64,000 nt of DNA from Pseudomonas siliginis (GCF_019145195.1 NZ_JAHSTW010000007.1:124001-188000); one strand, 5' to 3'. Positions 27,381 to 39,095 are shown, counted from the first letter of the stretch. Translations and numbers: made by a program. Notes: a model not told the origin generated them from the sequence alone.

Positions 27381-29456
27381 ATGATCAATCAGGAGCTGTT
27401 CCTGCGGCGCCGTACAAAACTTCACGTCCCTGCCGGCTCTGGCGGAGCCACACGCGCGCAGGTCGCATCAGCGGTCAAAGAAGTCGCGGCGTTTCGATAT
27501 GTACTCTCCGAACCGCTGATCGAGCGAATCGGCATGCTCTCTGCGGTCGAACTCAAGAACTGGCTGCGTGAAGTCATTCGAGTCCTGCGCCGTCGCAGCG
27601 GTGCTCATGTACATCACCGACCGTTTTATCCTGACTTCCCCAATCAAGTCCTCGAAGCGACAGAGGCGGAGTTGTATCTCAGCGCCGTCATTCACTACCA
27701 CACACTTCGGCGCCTGCCACCCAGCGAACAGGTTCGGCCAGCCATGCTTGAAGGCAACTTCATCCATTGGGTCATCGAACCGGGAAGTGTCAGCGAGTTC
27801 GAGGCATTGCTCGAGCCGCTGGTCTCATCGCGCACCTCGCTGTCCGAAGAGGAAGCTGCGGATGTCAGCTGGTTTATCCGAACGTACAAAAGCGATGTGT
27901 TCCGTCTACTGCCCGAGACCGTTCCGTTTCGCGAGATTCGCGCGCTCGTTGGCGGCGCGCTGATCCTGCATATCGGCGACGATGCACAGGTTGAGGCTTT
28001 CCTTGAGCAAAATGTCGAAACGGCGACGGACGTGCTCCGCGTGGCGATCGCACTGCATGGTGGAGACGTGTCGCTGGCGACAGCGTTGACGCGCTTTAGC
28101 AAAATGAAACGTTCGATGCGTCGCAAGCTGTTGCGCCTGCTCGACCGCATGCCCAACGCTACCGAGGATGTGATGCGCCAGGCCGAACGCTGGAAACGTC
28201 TGGCCGAAGTCCTGCATCCAGGCGATTACGCTGAGAAGTATCCGCGAGCATTTGCGGCCATCACCGCAGCGCGACGCAATGATCCGCCGGCCTCGTTCGG
28301 GTCGCGTGTCGAAACCATGCTTGCCCAACGCCAGATCGCCGCGCTTACGTCGGTGCTGCAGGATCGTCCCGGAGAATTCGCGCGCCGTCTGGACGTGATG
28401 TTACGGCGTGCCACAGAACCGGACGCGGTGCTCGACGCCTTTGCGGCTGTCGCGGCGCAAGTGTCCTCACCTGTGCTGCTGCAATTACTGGCCCAGGTAA
28501 ATGCCCCGCGCCCCCTGCCCTTGCGAGCGTTCACACCTAAAGGAGCGCTGGCGAAAGTCTTCGGCACTGCTGATCGTCGAGAGTCGATCGCACCGCAGGT
28601 ATTGGCACGTGCCGCACAGATTTGCGAGAACGCCCTGATCACACGTTTCGCGTCGCTGCCACCGCTGGGCCGCTGCTTTGTCGATCCGGCATTGCGCGAA
28701 TACCGGGCGCCATTGGCACAGCGCGCCGCAGCGAAGTCACTGCGAACACTTGTACGCGGCAGTCGCTTGCCAATGCCCGATACGCGATTCATTCGCCTAT
28801 TCCTGTGGTGGAAGAACGGTCGTGACCGCACGGACATCGACTTGTCCGCCGCCTTCTTCGACACCGACTTCGTCTTCAAGGAAGCGATCGCCTATTACAA
28901 CCTCAAAGGTTATGGCGGTTACCACAGCGGCGACATCGTCGACGCGCCCAACGGCGCCTCCGAATTCATCGACCTCGACCTTGATGTTCTCGTCAAAAAG
29001 GGCGTCCGCTATGTCGTCACGTCCCTCAATTCGTTTACCTGGCAGCCATATTGTGATCTTCCGGAATGCTTCGCAGGCTGGATGGCCCGCGCCGACACGG
29101 CATCTGGCGAAGTGTTCGAGCCGCGCACCGTAGTCGACCGCATCGATATCGCCTCCGACACCGGTATCTGTCTACCTTTCGTGATGGACTTACAGGAAGG
29201 TCGCATGATCTGGGCCGATCTGGGGCTGACTTCATCGCCCCGCTGGAACAACGTTGACAACAACCTCAGCGGAGTTTCGTTGATGCTGCGCGCCCTGGTG
29301 CATACACCAAGGCCGGACCTGCACACGCTTTTCGATTTACATGTGCGGGCACGAGGCGAACGAGTGGCCTCTGCTGAGCAGGCGCAGAGGGTGTTCGCAC
29401 CTGAACAAGGGCTGACTCCGTTCGATACGGATCTGATTCGGTCTGAATATCTTTGA
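27381..29456 (+). CDS. Solitary TerD-fold domain protein (MXAN_6230/SCO0854-like)
   Basis: This 691-residue cytoplasmic protein has a long helical N-terminal region (about 1-470) and a C-terminal TerD-like domain (about 480-645) with TDIDLSAAFFD, GGYHSGDIVDAPNGASEFID and a late DLGLTS strand. The pattern matches a family I recall as MXAN_6230/SCO0854, here without the C-terminal RING. TerD domains bind Ca2+ in tellurite and stress-resistance systems, but no other ter gene is present. The ATG at 27381 is preferred because AAGGAAG lies 6 bases upstream; the frame stays open to 27240 through the RNA-like leader. The exact role is unknown. Confidence 0.65.
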   Translation: MINQELFLRRRTKLHVPAGSGGATRAQVASAVKEVAAFRYVLSEPLIERIGMLSAVELKNWLREVIRVLRRRSGAHVHHRPFYPDFPNQVLEATEAELYLSAVIHYHTLRRLPPSEQVRPAMLEGNFIHWVIEPGSVSEFEALLEPLVSSRTSLSEEEAADVSWFIRTYKSDVFRLLPETVPFREIRALVGGALILHIGDDAQVEAFLEQNVETATDVLRVAIALHGGDVSLATALTRFSKMKRSMRRKLLRLLDRMPNATEDVMRQAERWKRLAEVLHPGDYAEKYPRAFAAITAARRNDPPASFGSRVETMLAQRQIAALTSVLQDRPGEFARRLDVMLRRATEPDAVLDAFAAVAAQVSSPVLLQLLAQVNAPRPLPLRAFTPKGALAKVFGTADRRESIAPQVLARAAQICENALITRFASLPPLGRCFVDPALREYRAPLAQRAAAKSLRTLVRGSRLPMPDTRFIRLFLWWKNGRDRTDIDLSAAFFDTDFVFKEAIAYYNLKGYGGYHSGDIVDAPNGASEFIDLDLDVLVKKGVRYVVTSLNSFTWQPYCDLPECFAGWMARADTASGEVFEPRTVVDRIDIASDTGICLPFVMDLQEGRMIWADLGLTSSPRWNNVDNNLSGVSLMLRALVHTPRPDLHTLFDLHVRARGERVASAEQAQRVFAPEQGLTPFDTDLIRSEYL

Positions 29457-29572
29457 TATCTGCGAAGGCATTGGCTCACTTTCAAAAGGACAACACGCAA
29501 TAGCCGAGTAACACCCTCCCCTTGAGCACATCGGTCATCTTCGGCCTTTGTGTCTCAAGGATGAACACCTGC

Positions 29573-32500
29573 ATGACCGCTCCCGAACGTCGTCTGCTGC
29601 CAAACGCAGCGGACAAAACCGCCCTCAAAGCCATCGCCACTACCATTGTGCAGAACTGCCCAAATCTGCTCGATGCGGCCAGGCAACTTGCGATCGAACT
29701 GCTGACCGACAAAGGGCTGTCCGGCCTTGATCCCGACCAGGTTTATTTCCACCGCTTCAAAACAGCGCAAAGCAGCACGCTGACCTTTACCGGTTGGGAA
29801 CACTTGCTGGAAAAGCCTTATGAAACGCTCACCCTCACGCAGTTGGTGATCCATCGATTTCGTGCGACCGATCAAGACAACGCAGATTTGCTGGGCCTTT
29901 ACTGTGGCTTCTACTCGGATGGCCCGGACGCGGAGAACTTCAATCAGAGCAACGAAGTGCGACTGCTGGGCAGCGATGTGCTGAAGGCATTCTGGGCCGT
30001 TGATTTCAGCACGCGTTACAGCGATCAATTGGCCAAATTCTGGCAAACCTCGTCGGAAGATTTCCGCGCCCTGGCCAAGTGCAATTTCCTCAGTCAGGCG
30101 GTGCAGGCGCTGCAACAGGGGGACGTTGACGGCAATGACTTTCAACGCATCGTCACCTCGCTGATCGGCTTCGTGAGCTGGCCGGTAACCCTGCAAATGC
30201 TCCGATCGACGTACCCGGTCGGCGCGCAGGTGCGCGCGCTGGATCTGGACGGTCACGTCGCCACCAACGTGCTGCGTCTGGTCCAAGACAGTGGCCGGCA
30301 GACCCTTTACCTGCCGGGACAAGCCCAGGCCTTTCGGCTGATAAACACTGCCGCGGATCTGCACTGGTGGCTGCTTGAGCAGATGAATTCAGAGCAGAAA
30401 CGCCTTTTGTTTCTGAAGCACTTCTCGCTGGCTGACAGCAACCACATCACCGAGAACCTCACTGATCTGATGAATCGCCTGGTGAGCACCTGGGGCAACA
30501 GCGATCATCGGATGATCAACTGCAGCAACGTCGCGATCAGTGGTGACGCCTTCACGTGGTTAAGCGAGTCGACCCGCACGGGCATGGTTGCCGAAGCGCA
30601 TCTGGTGCTCACGTCCAACAGTGACCTGCGCAAGAAACTCTGGACCGGCTATCTGAGCGCCGGGCTGAAAGTGTTCGGCCCGATGGCGGCCGTGGGCTGG
30701 CCTGCAGCTTTGCCGTTGATTGGGGCGGGCGTCGTCAACACGGGGCTGAACATCGATCAGGCGATCAACGGCGTTACGGCGACCGAGCGTAGAGCCGGGG
30801 TTATCGGTGCAGTGCTCAGCGCTATCGAAACCGTATTCAATGTTCCGTTCCTGATTGGCACTGGCGCGCAGTTGGAAGTTGGGCCACAGGTCGAGTATGC
30901 CGAGGCTGAAGAGATGCGCGGGCTGATCGAACTTACTTCGGCTGACTCACGGTTATTGCCGCCTCTGGATCCCCCGCCCGTCACGTCGTCCAATCAAACT
31001 GCCAGCGAGTTGGCAAACGAACTCCCCGGCGAAACGGCATTCGTCGATGTCACTGAGCCATTGATTACGCCTGCTCCGCGGCAAGGTTCGACTTTTGCGC
31101 AAGTACCTGCCAGCTATCGATGCAACGAGTTACTGGCGCAACATTCCGTAGAGGCGGCGCCGGGGAAATACGAACGCGTCTACCGCCTCGACAAAGAACC
31201 CGGTCATGCCATCGAAATGGATGGCGCCGCCTATTACGTGCGCTACTTCGCCGACTCGCAAGACGGTGGCAACTGGGCAATCATCAATCCCGAGCGTCCC
31301 AATCAGTTCGCTTATTCGTTGCCGGTCCGCCTGGGAAGCGCCGGCAAGTGGGAGCGCATGCCAGCGCTGCGACTGCGCGGAGGCGGTCAATGCATGGGCA
31401 AGGCATGTTTGCCGGAGACTGATGTGAGCTCAACCGAGGCAACACCGTCGGTGGACCTGCCACGCGTCGAACCGCTTCCAGGCGTTCCGTGTCCGCTACG
31501 CCCGGTTACGAAGCTCAAGGGTATCTCAGAGACGGAAATACCCGGAATGAGAAGATGGGCAATGAACTTGCCCAACGCCTCCGCCGAGACCACAAGCGCC
31601 GGGCGCCGCTATCTGCTGGCGACCGACCGCTACGTGGCACATTTCGGCGAACAACGCACGGCTCTGCTGAACGACGCCGAAGCATTCTACCGGGAGTTGA
31701 AATGGATCAACCTGCCCCAGCGCCCGGTCATTCCGCCCGTCAGTCTGCAGATGGAGATCGATGAGTTGATTGACCTCATCTTTGCCAATACCGATGGACT
31801 GGCCGTCGGTGAAACCCTCGATCGCATCGCCAGCACGCGCTTCATGATCGAGAACATGCCAACGTTCGCGCGGCATATCAAAACCCTCTACGTGCGTGGG
31901 TTGCTGAGTGATTTCGCCCAGGATGACCTCAACCATTTCTACCTGTCGGGAGACATGTCAGAGGACCTCAGTACCTATTTGTCCAGCCTGGGTACCGACC
32001 CTGAGAACCGGTTCAACATGCTCGAATTGATCCGGGCTGCCCAAGCCAATGGCATCCGGGTTCATGGACTGGATGCAGCAGAAACCTGCACGCTGAAAGT
32101 CCCGCTCACGTCGATCGAAGAGCAGATGATCAAGGCGCGCCTCGCAACGCAGATCATGGAGCGTGACAAGCTGCTCAACAGACCCGGCAAGTGGGTGGCT
32201 CTGGTCGATGCCACGAATACCAATACTTTCAGAGATCTGGCAGGCATAAGCGAACTTCGGGGCGGCATCGGTTTGCGCATCGAAGAAGTCTGGCCCGACG
32301 AGGTGGCCGACCTCAGGATCGACCCGGGAGTGGAAGTCGCTCGCGGCCCGTTTTACAACGGGGCGACGACAAACAGCGCCTTCGACCCTCTGTTCGCTGA
32401 CCTGCGATTGCAGGTCAAGGCCCCCATGCCGCCATGGAATGATGCAACGCTGGAAAAGCTTCTGCCTCGCAATGGCATGTTCGTGATACGGAAAACAGAA

Positions 32501-32701
32501 CCAAGCACATACACACTTGTGCGGCGCAACAGCGCCAGCAACATCGTGCAAACAAGGGTGCATTGCACCGCAGATGGCCGGTTTTATATCTGGGACCCGT
32601 CGATGCGTCGCATCACCGGCATGGTCTTCCGCGACATCGCCGCAGTAGCCGAGCGCCTGATCGAGCTCGGCATGACCCTGCAAAGTCGTTTACCCGCCTG
32701 A
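29573..32701 (+). CDS. Large toxin-like protein related to Mcf/membrane-targeted effector toxins, eroded catalytic motifs
   Basis: This protein of about 1042 residues has no signal peptide. It has a helical N-terminal half, a Gly/Ala-rich hydrophobic stretch (about 360-430) that could insert in membranes, a linker, and a C-terminal domain (about 725-940) recalling the TIKI/EreA/PMT-C2-like fold of Mcf-type toxins. The expected GxxH motif reads GETL (746-749), the LYLEHL strand reads LYVRGL, and the late GNTHANT reads DATNTNT, so the metal or catalytic residues seem lost. ATGs at 29561 and 29573 are both possible; AAGGA at 29557 favours 29573. It follows the TerD-fold gene in the same direction after 116 bases. 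Confidence 0.6.
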   Translation: MTAPERRLLPNAADKTALKAIATTIVQNCPNLLDAARQLAIELLTDKGLSGLDPDQVYFHRFKTAQSSTLTFTGWEHLLEKPYETLTLTQLVIHRFRATDQDNADLLGLYCGFYSDGPDAENFNQSNEVRLLGSDVLKAFWAVDFSTRYSDQLAKFWQTSSEDFRALAKCNFLSQAVQALQQGDVDGNDFQRIVTSLIGFVSWPVTLQMLRSTYPVGAQVRALDLDGHVATNVLRLVQDSGRQTLYLPGQAQAFRLINTAADLHWWLLEQMNSEQKRLLFLKHFSLADSNHITENLTDLMNRLVSTWGNSDHRMINCSNVAISGDAFTWLSESTRTGMVAEAHLVLTSNSDLRKKLWTGYLSAGLKVFGPMAAVGWPAALPLIGAGVVNTGLNIDQAINGVTATERRAGVIGAVLSAIETVFNVPFLIGTGAQLEVGPQVEYAEAEEMRGLIELTSADSRLLPPLDPPPVTSSNQTASELANELPGETAFVDVTEPLITPAPRQGSTFAQVPASYRCNELLAQHSVEAAPGKYERVYRLDKEPGHAIEMDGAAYYVRYFADSQDGGNWAIINPERPNQFAYSLPVRLGSAGKWERMPALRLRGGGQCMGKACLPETDVSSTEATPSVDLPRVEPLPGVPCPLRPVTKLKGISETEIPGMRRWAMNLPNASAETTSAGRRYLLATDRYVAHFGEQRTALLNDAEAFYRELKWINLPQRPVIPPVSLQMEIDELIDLIFANTDGLAVGETLDRIASTRFMIENMPTFARHIKTLYVRGLLSDFAQDDLNHFYLSGDMSEDLSTYLSSLGTDPENRFNMLELIRAAQANGIRVHGLDAAETCTLKVPLTSIEEQMIKARLATQIMERDKLLNRPGKWVALVDATNTNTFRDLAGISELRGGIGLRIEEVWPDEVADLRIDPGVEVARGPFYNGATTNSAFDPLFADLRLQVKAPMPPWNDATLEKLLPRNGMFVIRKTEPSTYTLVRRNSASNIVQTRVHCTADGRFYIWDPSMRRITGMVFRDIAAVAERLIELGMTLQSRLPA

Positions 32702-32721
32702 CCTGTTTTCAGGGTCCTGAA

Positions 32722-32760
32722 ACGAAAAAACCCTTGGCTCGAGGCCAAGGGTTTTTCGTT
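32722..32760. terminator. Bidirectional intrinsic terminator
   Basis: AACGAAAAACCCTTGG and its complement flank a short GC loop, with A-run and T-run on both sides. It can end both the plus-strand toxin-like gene and the minus-strand guaBA operon. Confidence 0.92.
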
Positions 32761-32778
32761 ATTCGAACCGCAGCAGGA

Positions 32779-34356
32779 TCATTCCCACTCAATCGTCGCC
32801 GGCGGCTTGCTCGACACGTCGTAAGTGACGCGGGAGATGCCTTCGATTTCGTTGATGATGCGGCCGGAAACGGTTTCCAGCAGTTCGTAAGGCAGGTGTG
32901 CCCAACGCGCGGTCATGAAGTCGATGGTTTCCACGGCACGCAGGGCCACGACCCAGGCGTAACGACGGCCATCGCCGACCACGCCGACCGATTTGACTGG
33001 CTGGAATACTACGAACGCCTGGCTGACCTTGTGGTACCAGTCGGCCTTGCGCAGTTCTTCGATGAAGATGTGGTCGGCGCGACGCAGCAGGTCGGCGTAT
33101 TCCTTTTTCACTTCACCGAGGATGCGCACGCCCAGGCCCGGGCCCGGGAACGGGTGACGGTAGACCATGTCGTACGGCAGGCCGAGTTCCAGGCCGAGAC
33201 GACGGACTTCGTCCTTGAACAGTTCGCGCAGGGGCTCGACCAGTTTCAGGTTCATTTCTTCCGGCAGGCCGCCCACGTTGTGGTGCGACTTGATCACGTG
33301 GGCCTTGCCGCTTTTCGCGCCAGCCGACTCGATCACGTCCGGGTAGATGGTGCCCTGAGCGAGGTACTTGATGTTGTCCAGCTTGCACGATTCGGCATCG
33401 AACACGTCGATGAAAGTGCGGCCGATGATCTTGCGCTTCTTCTCCGGGTCGGCCTCGCCGGCCAGGTTGTTGAGGAACTGCTCCTCAGCGTTGGCGCGGA
33501 TCACCTTGACGCCCATGTTCTCGGCGAACATGGCCATCACTTGCTCGCCTTCGTGCAGACGCAGCAGGCCGTTGTCGACGAAGACGCAGGTCAGCTGATC
33601 GCCGATGGCCTTGTGCAGCAGCGCGGCAACCACCGAGGAGTCAACGCCGCCGGACAGGCCCAGCAGCACGTTGTCGGTGCCGACCTGGGCGCGGATATTG
33701 GCGATGGCGTCTTCAGCGATCTTCGACGGCGTCCACAGGGCTTCACAGCCGCAGATGTCGAGGACGAAGCGCGACAGGATGCGACCGCCTTGCTTGGTGT
33801 GGGTCACTTCCGGGTGGAACTGCACGCCGTAGTAAGCGCGGTCGTCGTTGAACATACCGGCGATCGGGCAGCTCGGGGTGCTGGCGAGGATGTGGAAGTC
33901 TTCCGGCATCTTCGTGACTTTGTCACCGTGGCTCATCCACACGTCGAGGCCGAACAGGCCGTCGGCGTCGATGTGGTCTTCGATGCCGTCGAGCAGGCGG
34001 CTCTTGCCGACCACGTCAACGCGGGCGTAACCGAACTCACGCAGTTCGGAACCTTCCACCTTGCCGCCCAGTTGCTCGGCCATGGTCTGCATGCCGTAGC
34101 AGATGCCGAATACCGGGACGCCGAGGTCGAACACTGCCTGCGGGCAGCGCGGGCTGTTGGCTTCGTGCACGGACTCGGGGCCGCCGGCGAGGATGACGCC
34201 TTTAGGAGCGAATTCGCGGATCGCATCTTCGTCCATGTCGAACGGGTGCAGTTCGCAGTACACGCCGATCTCGCGCACGCGGCGGGCAATCAGTTGGGTG
34301 TATTGCGAACCGAAGTCGAGGATCAGGATGCGGTGAGCGTGAATGTCGAGGGCCAT
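32779..34356 (-). CDS. guaA: GMP synthase (glutamine-hydrolysing)
   Basis: This 525-residue enzyme makes GMP from XMP, ATP and glutamine, the last step of guanine nucleotide synthesis. An N-terminal class I glutamine amidotransferase domain (nucleophile Cys86 in VFGICYGMQ) precedes the ATP pyrophosphatase domain with P-loop [13 protein letters not shown] (about 233-245) and the C-terminal dimerisation domain ending TIEWE. It follows guaB after 80 bases, and a bidirectional terminator follows it. Confidence 0.98.
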   Translation of the reverse strand: MALDIHAHRILILDFGSQYTQLIARRVREIGVYCELHPFDMDEDAIREFAPKGVILAGGPESVHEANSPRCPQAVFDLGVPVFGICYGMQTMAEQLGGKVEGSELREFGYARVDVVGKSRLLDGIEDHIDADGLFGLDVWMSHGDKVTKMPEDFHILASTPSCPIAGMFNDDRAYYGVQFHPEVTHTKQGGRILSRFVLDICGCEALWTPSKIAEDAIANIRAQVGTDNVLLGLSGGVDSSVVAALLHKAIGDQLTCVFVDNGLLRLHEGEQVMAMFAENMGVKVIRANAEEQFLNNLAGEADPEKKRKIIGRTFIDVFDAESCKLDNIKYLAQGTIYPDVIESAGAKSGKAHVIKSHHNVGGLPEEMNLKLVEPLRELFKDEVRRLGLELGLPYDMVYRHPFPGPGLGVRILGEVKKEYADLLRRADHIFIEELRKADWYHKVSQAFVVFQPVKSVGVVGDGRRYAWVVALRAVETIDFMTARWAHLPYELLETVSGRIINEIEGISRVTYDVSSKPPATIEWE

Positions 34357-34436
34357 GACTCATTCTCATGTAGTGAATCAGAAACAACTCGGGGCTGAAT
34401 GAACAGCCCCGGTGATTAAACGTTTTGCTGGAAGCC

Positions 34437-35984
<1,548 letters not shown>

Positions 35985-36011
35985 CTAATTGATAGATGGA
36001 AAAGCCCGGCC

Positions 36012-36560
36012 CTACAGCTCCACCTTGACCCAAGAGACAGGTTGATCGAGCCAATCGGCGAACTCGTCGATAAAGCTCTGCTTGAACCCCGCCTCCAGCC
36101 AATTGTTGAAAATGAAGCCGAGGTTGGAAAACGCGCATTCCTGCAGAAACAGGAAGCCGTTGATGTCGTCCTCATGCCCGCATTCCGGGCAGGTGAAATT
36201 GTCGGTGCGGCCTGGAAACCAGTCTTCAAGACTCTCGAACAGCGCCTCGCCCACTTCGCGACGGCACTCGGCGCAACCGGCCTCTTCGAGAAAGCCTTTG
36301 GCCGGGGTGTAGATGCAGCGTTTGGTGACGATCTCCAGGCCATTGACGGGCTCGCCGAACGGCAGCGCTTGCGGGTGCAGCACCACGGCGCGAGCACCAT
36401 CAGCGATGGCGTGGGCCATACGGTTGCCGGTGCGGCCGCAGGTGGTCAATTGTTCTTCGATGATGTTCTTGCGCACCAGCCAGCGCACGATCGCCCGCGC
36501 CCGGGGCTCGTGCACCGGCAGGGTGGAGATTTTCGGGACGATGATGCTTTGCGAGTTCAT
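36012..36560 (-). CDS. Conserved pseudomonad protein with zinc-ribbon Cys pairs
   Basis: This 182-residue soluble protein has two Cys pairs, CAEC (about residues 97-100) and CPEC (about 125-128), spaced as in a zinc ribbon, and a C-terminal acidic helical region. Homologues are sometimes labelled sugar ABC transporter ATPase, but there is no Walker A or ABC signature, so that label is not supported. The ATG at 36560 is chosen; upstream residues in frame contain REP sequence. It lies behind the guaB promoter region on the same strand but has its own start far from it. Function is unknown. Confidence 0.65.
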   Translation of the reverse strand: MNSQSIIVPKISTLPVHEPRARAIVRWLVRKNIIEEQLTTCGRTGNRMAHAIADGARAVVLHPQALPFGEPVNGLEIVTKRCIYTPAKGFLEEAGCAECRREVGEALFESLEDWFPGRTDNFTCPECGHEDDINGFLFLQECAFSNLGFIFNNWLEAGFKQSFIDEFADWLDQPVSWVKVEL

Positions 36561-36595
36561 GGTGGAGCCTGCTGCCAATATTTGAGATTTCGAAT

Positions 36596-36682
36596 GTGGG
36601 AGCGAGCCTGCTCGCGAAAGCGCAGTGTCAGGCTGCATTTTTGTTGCTGACCCACCGCATTCGCGAGCAGGCTCGCTCCCAC
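36596..36682. repeat. REP pair (REPIN), class A
   Basis: A forward copy begins at 36596 and a reverse copy ends at 36682, GTGGGAG ends outward. It lies between the zinc-ribbon gene and the TauE/SafE gene. Confidence 0.95.
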
Positions 36683-36723
36683 AAGGAACTGCGGCCGGCA
36701 GCTTAATCCCTGAAGAAATCCGG

Positions 36724-37500
36724 TCAAGTGCTGAAATAGCGCACGATCAACGCGATGCCGCTGGCCAGCACCAGCCAAGTCACCAGCCGCACAAACGCCT
36801 CGCGCGACAATCTCATGCTCAGCCGCCTGCCGATCCACAAGCCCAGCGCCATGGCCGGCAACAGACACAGCGCCAGCATCAACAAGGGTAGCTCGGCATA
36901 CACACCGGCGATAACAAACAGACTCAAGCGCACCACGGTGCTGCAACTGATCAACGCACTTTGCGTGGCCCGCGCTGCCTCCTTGGGTAAACGGCTGTTC
37001 AGATAGATCGCGTAAAGAAAGCCGCCACTGCCAAACAACGCGCCGAACAAACCGCCCACTGTGCCCATCGGCACCGCCCACGCCGCTGACAACTGCGCGG
37101 GCCGCGCTTTGACCCACAGGCTGTAAACCGCATAGGCACTGATAAACAGCCCCATCAACAGCAGCAACAGATCGGATTTCAGATTCAGCAGGAAGATCAC
37201 CCCCAGCGTGCAGCCGATTGCCATGCACGGCAGCAGCCTGAGCAATTCCGGCTTGGCGACGTCCCGCCGCGAGGGCAGCAGATTGCCGAATGCCGCGACA
37301 AAATCCAGCAGCACCAGCAACGGCACGATTTTCGACAGCGGCATGAACAGGATCAGCATCGGCCCCGCGACCAGCGCCGTGCCGAAACCGGCGATGCCGA
37401 AGACGATGTAGGCCAGAGCAATGGCCAGCCCGATGACCGCCCAACCGCCAGCACCCCACGACCACGCCCCCAACAGCTCCATCATGCTCATCGTCCGCAT
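36724..37500 (-). CDS. TauE/SafE-family membrane permease
   Basis: This 258-residue protein has about eight hydrophobic helices and the family pattern GIAGFGTALVAGP near residues 35-47, repeated in weaker form as GGLFGALFGSGG near 150. The family exports sulfite, sulfoacetate or related small anions; the substrate cannot be told here. The ATG at 37500 is the longest start. The ATG at 37491 has AAAGG at a better distance and is a fair alternative. It stands alone between REP pairs. Confidence 0.85.
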   Translation of the reverse strand: MRTMSMMELLGAWSWGAGGWAVIGLAIALAYIVFGIAGFGTALVAGPMLILFMPLSKIVPLLVLLDFVAAFGNLLPSRRDVAKPELLRLLPCMAIGCTLGVIFLLNLKSDLLLLLMGLFISAYAVYSLWVKARPAQLSAAWAVPMGTVGGLFGALFGSGGFLYAIYLNSRLPKEAARATQSALISCSTVVRLSLFVIAGVYAELPLLMLALCLLPAMALGLWIGRRLSMRLSREAFVRLVTWLVLASGIALIVRYFST

Positions 37501-37567
37501 CCTTTATAAGACCGCGCTGACTGTAGCCAGTAGCGGGCAGCACGACCAGATATCAAACTGATCCCAT

Positions 37568-37655
37568 GTGGGAGCGAGCCTGCTCACGAAGGCGGAGTGT
37601 CATCCCCCGTTGTTGTCCGCTGACACAATGCTTTCGCGAGCCAGCTCGCTCCCAC
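37568..37655. repeat. REP pair (REPIN), class A, diverged
   Basis: The forward copy (from 37568) has CTCACGAA instead of CTCGCGAA, and the reverse copy (to 37655) has GAGCCAGCTCGC. GTGGGAG ends point outward. It lies between the divergent TauE/SafE gene and xseA. Confidence 0.85.
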
Positions 37656-37712
37656 AGGGTTTTGTGTGGGTGTCATGGTGATTGGCGGGCAAATGCCTTT
37701 AAACTGCGCCCC

Positions 37713-39092
37713 ATGATTAAAGATCCCTTTGCAAGACTTGGCCTGGACCGTGAAGTCCTGACCGTCAGCCAGCTCAACGGCCGCGCGCGGGTGTTGCTTG
37801 AAGACGTGTTCAGCAACATCTGGGTCGAAGGTGAAATCTCCAACCTCGCACGCCCGGCGTCCGGCCACGTCTACTTCACCCTCAAGGACAGCGGCGCGCA
37901 GGTGCGTTGCGCGTTGTTCCGGCAGAACGCCGCCCGCGTGCGCCAAGCGTTGAAGGACGGTCTGGCGGTCAAGGTGCGCGGCAAGGTTTCGCTGTTCGAA
38001 GGCCGTGGCGACTATCAGCTGATCCTCGACACCGTGGAGCCGGCCGGTGACGGCGCGCTGCGTCTGGCCTTCGATGCGCTGAAGGAAAAGCTCAGCGCCG
38101 AAGGCCTGTTCAGTGCCGAACGCAAAGTGCCGCTGCCCGCGCATCCGCAGCGCATCGGCATCATCAGCTCGCCGACCGGCGCGGTAATTCGCGACATCAT
38201 CAGCGTATTCCGCCGCCGTGCGCCGCAGGTGCAACTGACCCTGATTCCAACCGCCGTGCAGGGCCGCGAAGCCACCGCGCAGATTGTCCGCGCGCTGAAA
38301 ATGGCCGATGCCCGTGGCTTTGACGCGCTGATCCTCGCCCGTGGCGGCGGCTCGCTGGAAGACCTCTGGTGCTTCAACGAGGAAGCGGTGGCGCGCGCGG
38401 TCGATGCCTGTGTCACGCCGATCGTCAGCGCCGTCGGCCATGAAACCGATGTTTCGATCAGCGATTTTGTCGCCGACGTCCGCGCACCAACACCCTCAGC
38501 CGCCGCCGAGCTGCTCGCCCCGGATTCCAGCCATCTGATCCGTCAGGTCGAGAGCCTGCACCGGCGTCTGGTGATGCGCATGCGTGACCGCTTGATGCGT
38601 GATCGCCTGCGTCTCGAAGGCATGGCGCGACGGCTGCGGCATCCCGGCGAACGTCTGCGCCAGCAGGCGCAGCGTCTCGATGATCTGGACATGCGCATGC
38701 GCCGCGCATTCGAGCGCAGCCTCAATACGCGTCGAGAACGCCTGATCCGTCTGGAAACCCGTCTCGCCGGGCAACATCCGGGACGCCAATTGGCGATGCT
38801 TCGTCAGCGCCTCGACAGCCTCGCCGAACGTCTGCCCCGGGCCATGCGCGATGCTCTGAAACAGCGTCGGCAGCAATTGCACAGTCAGATGCAGACGCTG
38901 CACGTGGTCAGCCCGTTGGCGACTCTCGGCCGGGGTTACAGCATTCTGCTCGACGAGCGTGGCCACGCGATCCGCAACGCTGCGCAGACCCACACCGGCC
39001 AGCGCCTGAAAGCCAAACTCGGCGAAGGCGAACTGCAAGTGCGCGTCGAGGACAATCACTTGACGCCCGTCACCCTCTCTTTACTGGACTGA
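37713..39092 (+). CDS. xseA: Exodeoxyribonuclease VII large subunit
   Basis: This 459-residue subunit, with XseB, degrades single-stranded DNA to short oligonucleotides. It has the N-terminal OB fold (EGEISNLARPASGHVYFTLK, about 35-55), the catalytic domain (RIGIISSPTGAVIRDI, ILARGGGSLEDLWCFN, SAVGHETD) and an Arg-rich coiled-coil region before the C-terminus. The frame is open upstream through a REP pair; the ATG at 37713 gives the family N-terminus. The M23 peptidase gene starts 3 bases after its stop. Confidence 0.96.
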   Translation: MIKDPFARLGLDREVLTVSQLNGRARVLLEDVFSNIWVEGEISNLARPASGHVYFTLKDSGAQVRCALFRQNAARVRQALKDGLAVKVRGKVSLFEGRGDYQLILDTVEPAGDGALRLAFDALKEKLSAEGLFSAERKVPLPAHPQRIGIISSPTGAVIRDIISVFRRRAPQVQLTLIPTAVQGREATAQIVRALKMADARGFDALILARGGGSLEDLWCFNEEAVARAVDACVTPIVSAVGHETDVSISDFVADVRAPTPSAAAELLAPDSSHLIRQVESLHRRLVMRMRDRLMRDRLRLEGMARRLRHPGERLRQQAQRLDDLDMRMRRAFERSLNTRRERLIRLETRLAGQHPGRQLAMLRQRLDSLAERLPRAMRDALKQRRQQLHSQMQTLHVVSPLATLGRGYSILLDERGHAIRNAAQTHTGQRLKAKLGEGELQVRVEDNHLTPVTLSLLD

Positions 39093-39095
39093 TCC

